From positions 1-8,098 of the forward strand of contig CANIXE010000085.1 of the NCBI GenBank assembly GCA_947470885.1: 8,098 nucleotides of DNA, written 5' to 3'. The DNA is from Planctomycetota bacterium. GTDB lineage: Bacteria; Planctomycetota; UBA11346. Below, piece by piece: positions 7,073-8,098 of this stretch. A program made the position numbers and the translations under genes. Position 1 is the stretch's first letter; every line of letters begins with the position of its first letter. The notes beneath the pieces were generated by a model that saw only the letters and a program-made list of their open reading frames with translations, ran no database searches and had not been told where the DNA came from.

Positions 7073-8098
7073 ATGCACCGGCTTGGTCTGATCGTCCTGT
7101 GCAGCGGCCTGGCCCTGGCCACTAGCTGCAATGGCCTGTCGATTCCCCTGATCGGCACCCGGGAAGCCCCCGCCGTCCCCGACTGGGTGGCCCATCCCCC
7201 CAGCGAAGCGGGAATGGTCTACGCTGTCGGCCAGGCGCCCCTGGGCCAGCGGGAGGCCGCCCTGGCCAACGCAAAGCGGGAGCTGGTCAGCCAGCTCCAA
7301 GTGACGATCCAGACCGACACCCGGACAAATCAGAACTACGCGGCGGAGGACGCTTCGGGCCAGCAGCGCACCGAACGCTACCAGGAGGGTCTGACCGCCG
7401 AGGTCCGTCAACGTTCCGGGGCCCGGGATCTGCCCGGAGTGGCCCCGGTGCGCCAGGAGGACGCCCAGGGGAGCACCTATGTGCTGGTGGCCCTGGATCG
7501 GGCAGTCTGGGCTAAAGACCTGACCGCCCGCCTGGCCGCGGCGGACTCGGCGTTGGGCATGGAATATGCCGGCTGTTCCGGCGTTCCCCAGGGCACGCCC
7601 GGGGAACGCCTGGCTCTGGCGGGGCGGCTTCTGGGCCGGGTGCTGCCGTTGCTGGTGGAACGCACGGACCTGGCGGATCGCTTGCGGATTGCCACCCCTG
7701 GCGCCCAACCCCCCGCCAGCCCAGTCAGCCGGACGACCTTGTCGTCCCGCATCACCGACCTGCTGACGGAATTGCCGGTGGCCCTCCCCGGTGATCCGGC
7801 CCTGGCGGACCTGCTGCCGGCCCTGACGGACAGCCTCCAGCGCATCGGTCTGACCACCTTGTCCGGTGCAGAGGCCAAGGGAGCTGCTTTGCGGGTGGAA
7901 CTCACCCTCCAGGTCCGCACGGAAACCATCGCCGGCCAGGTCCGGGCGGATGGCATGTTGAAGGGGGCGTTGATCCTGGCGGATGGTCGCCGCCTGGGGG
8001 GCATCGCCCTCAGCGACCGGGCCAGCGCCCTGGGCGTGGACGTCGCCAAGGAGCGGGTGGTGCGCAAGTTGGCGGTGAAGCTCGCCGATGATCTGGAC
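7073..8098 (+). CDS. LPP20-family lipoprotein (COG3018 type), 3' end beyond the window
   Basis: The frame is open from the ATG at 7073 to the last base (342 codons, no stop), so the C-terminus is missing. Residues 1-19 look like a lipoprotein signal peptide ending in ATSC; Ala at -3 is a less common lipobox, and Asn follows Cys19. The LPP20 domain begins with VPDWVAHPP (35-43), then GMVYAVGQAPLGQREAALAN (47-66), the helix NAKRELVSQLQ (66-76) and the strand STYVLVALDRAVW (134-146), the usual signature of this family. Helicobacter LPP20 is the founding lipoprotein; the biochemical role is unknown. A second region, about 220-342, has a helix then strands (RVELTLQVRT, GALILADGRRLGG) and a long Ala-rich helix; I do not recognise it as a separate domain. 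The ATG is one base after the lpoB stop (TGAGATG) with only a weak GAAG upstream, so translation probably depends on coupling. Confidence 0.85.
   Translation, partial: MHRLGLIVLCSGLALATSCNGLSIPLIGTREAPAVPDWVAHPPSEAGMVYAVGQAPLGQREAALANAKRELVSQLQVTIQTDTRTNQNYAAEDASGQQRTERYQEGLTAEVRQRSGARDLPGVAPVRQEDAQGSTYVLVALDRAVWAKDLTARLAAADSALGMEYAGCSGVPQGTPGERLALAGRLLGRVLPLLVERTDLADRLRIATPGAQPPASPVSRTTLSSRITDLLTELPVALPGDPALADLLPALTDSLQRIGLTTLSGAEAKGAALRVELTLQVRTETIAGQVRADGMLKGALILADGRRLGGIALSDRASALGVDVAKERVVRKLAVKLADDLD

Noticed and set aside
7477..8067. Minus-strand frames opposite the LPP20 gene
   Set aside because: Arg/Ser/Ala-rich shadows of the plus-strand frame, which stays open from 7073 to the window end and carries the LPP20 signature.

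Overview
The window is a GC-rich bacterial chromosomal segment holding two divergent transcription units. One is a single smc gene on the minus strand (73-3750). The other is a tightly packed plus-strand set of four envelope genes (3972 to the right edge). A 221-bp intergenic region separates them. No tRNA, rRNA, CRISPR array, transposase or phage gene is visible. The organism cannot be fixed from the sequence alone. The style of the SMC head, the lack of clear Shine-Dalgarno sequences at several starts, and a GGACTTCAGTCC-type palindrome after smc suggest a Gram-negative (diderm) bacterium, perhaps of the Planctomycetota or another PVC lineage. I hold that assignment at low to moderate confidence.

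Left part (1-3750): a complete chromosome-segregation ATPase SMC, with all head motifs and a hinge. Its stop lies at 73-75, and the last 72 bases hold no gene, only a palindromic motif of intergenic-repeat type.

Middle (3751-3971): the divergent intergenic region. It carries a perfect 7-bp inverted repeat (arms 22 bp apart centre to centre), directly overlapped by four copies of an 8-bp tandem repeat. No confident -10 box is visible on either strand.

Right part (3972-8098): (i) an unrecognised Sec-secreted 287-residue protein; (ii) a 544-residue COG3014-type lipoprotein; (iii) a 198-residue LpoB-family lipoprotein (COG3417); (iv) an LPP20-family lipoprotein (COG3018 type) that runs off the right edge. 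Junctions are 8 nt, an ATGA overlap, and a single base, so co-transcription and translational coupling are very likely. From memory, the COG3014-LpoB-LPP20 trio also recurs in gammaproteobacteria. All three lipoproteins have a Cys with no Asp at +2, as expected for outer-membrane sorting under the E. coli rule. In E. coli LpoB activates the peptidoglycan synthase PBP1B, but here the linker after the lipidated Cys is very short, so that function should not be assumed. The most interesting part of the window is this four-gene envelope operon, with an unknown secreted protein at its head.
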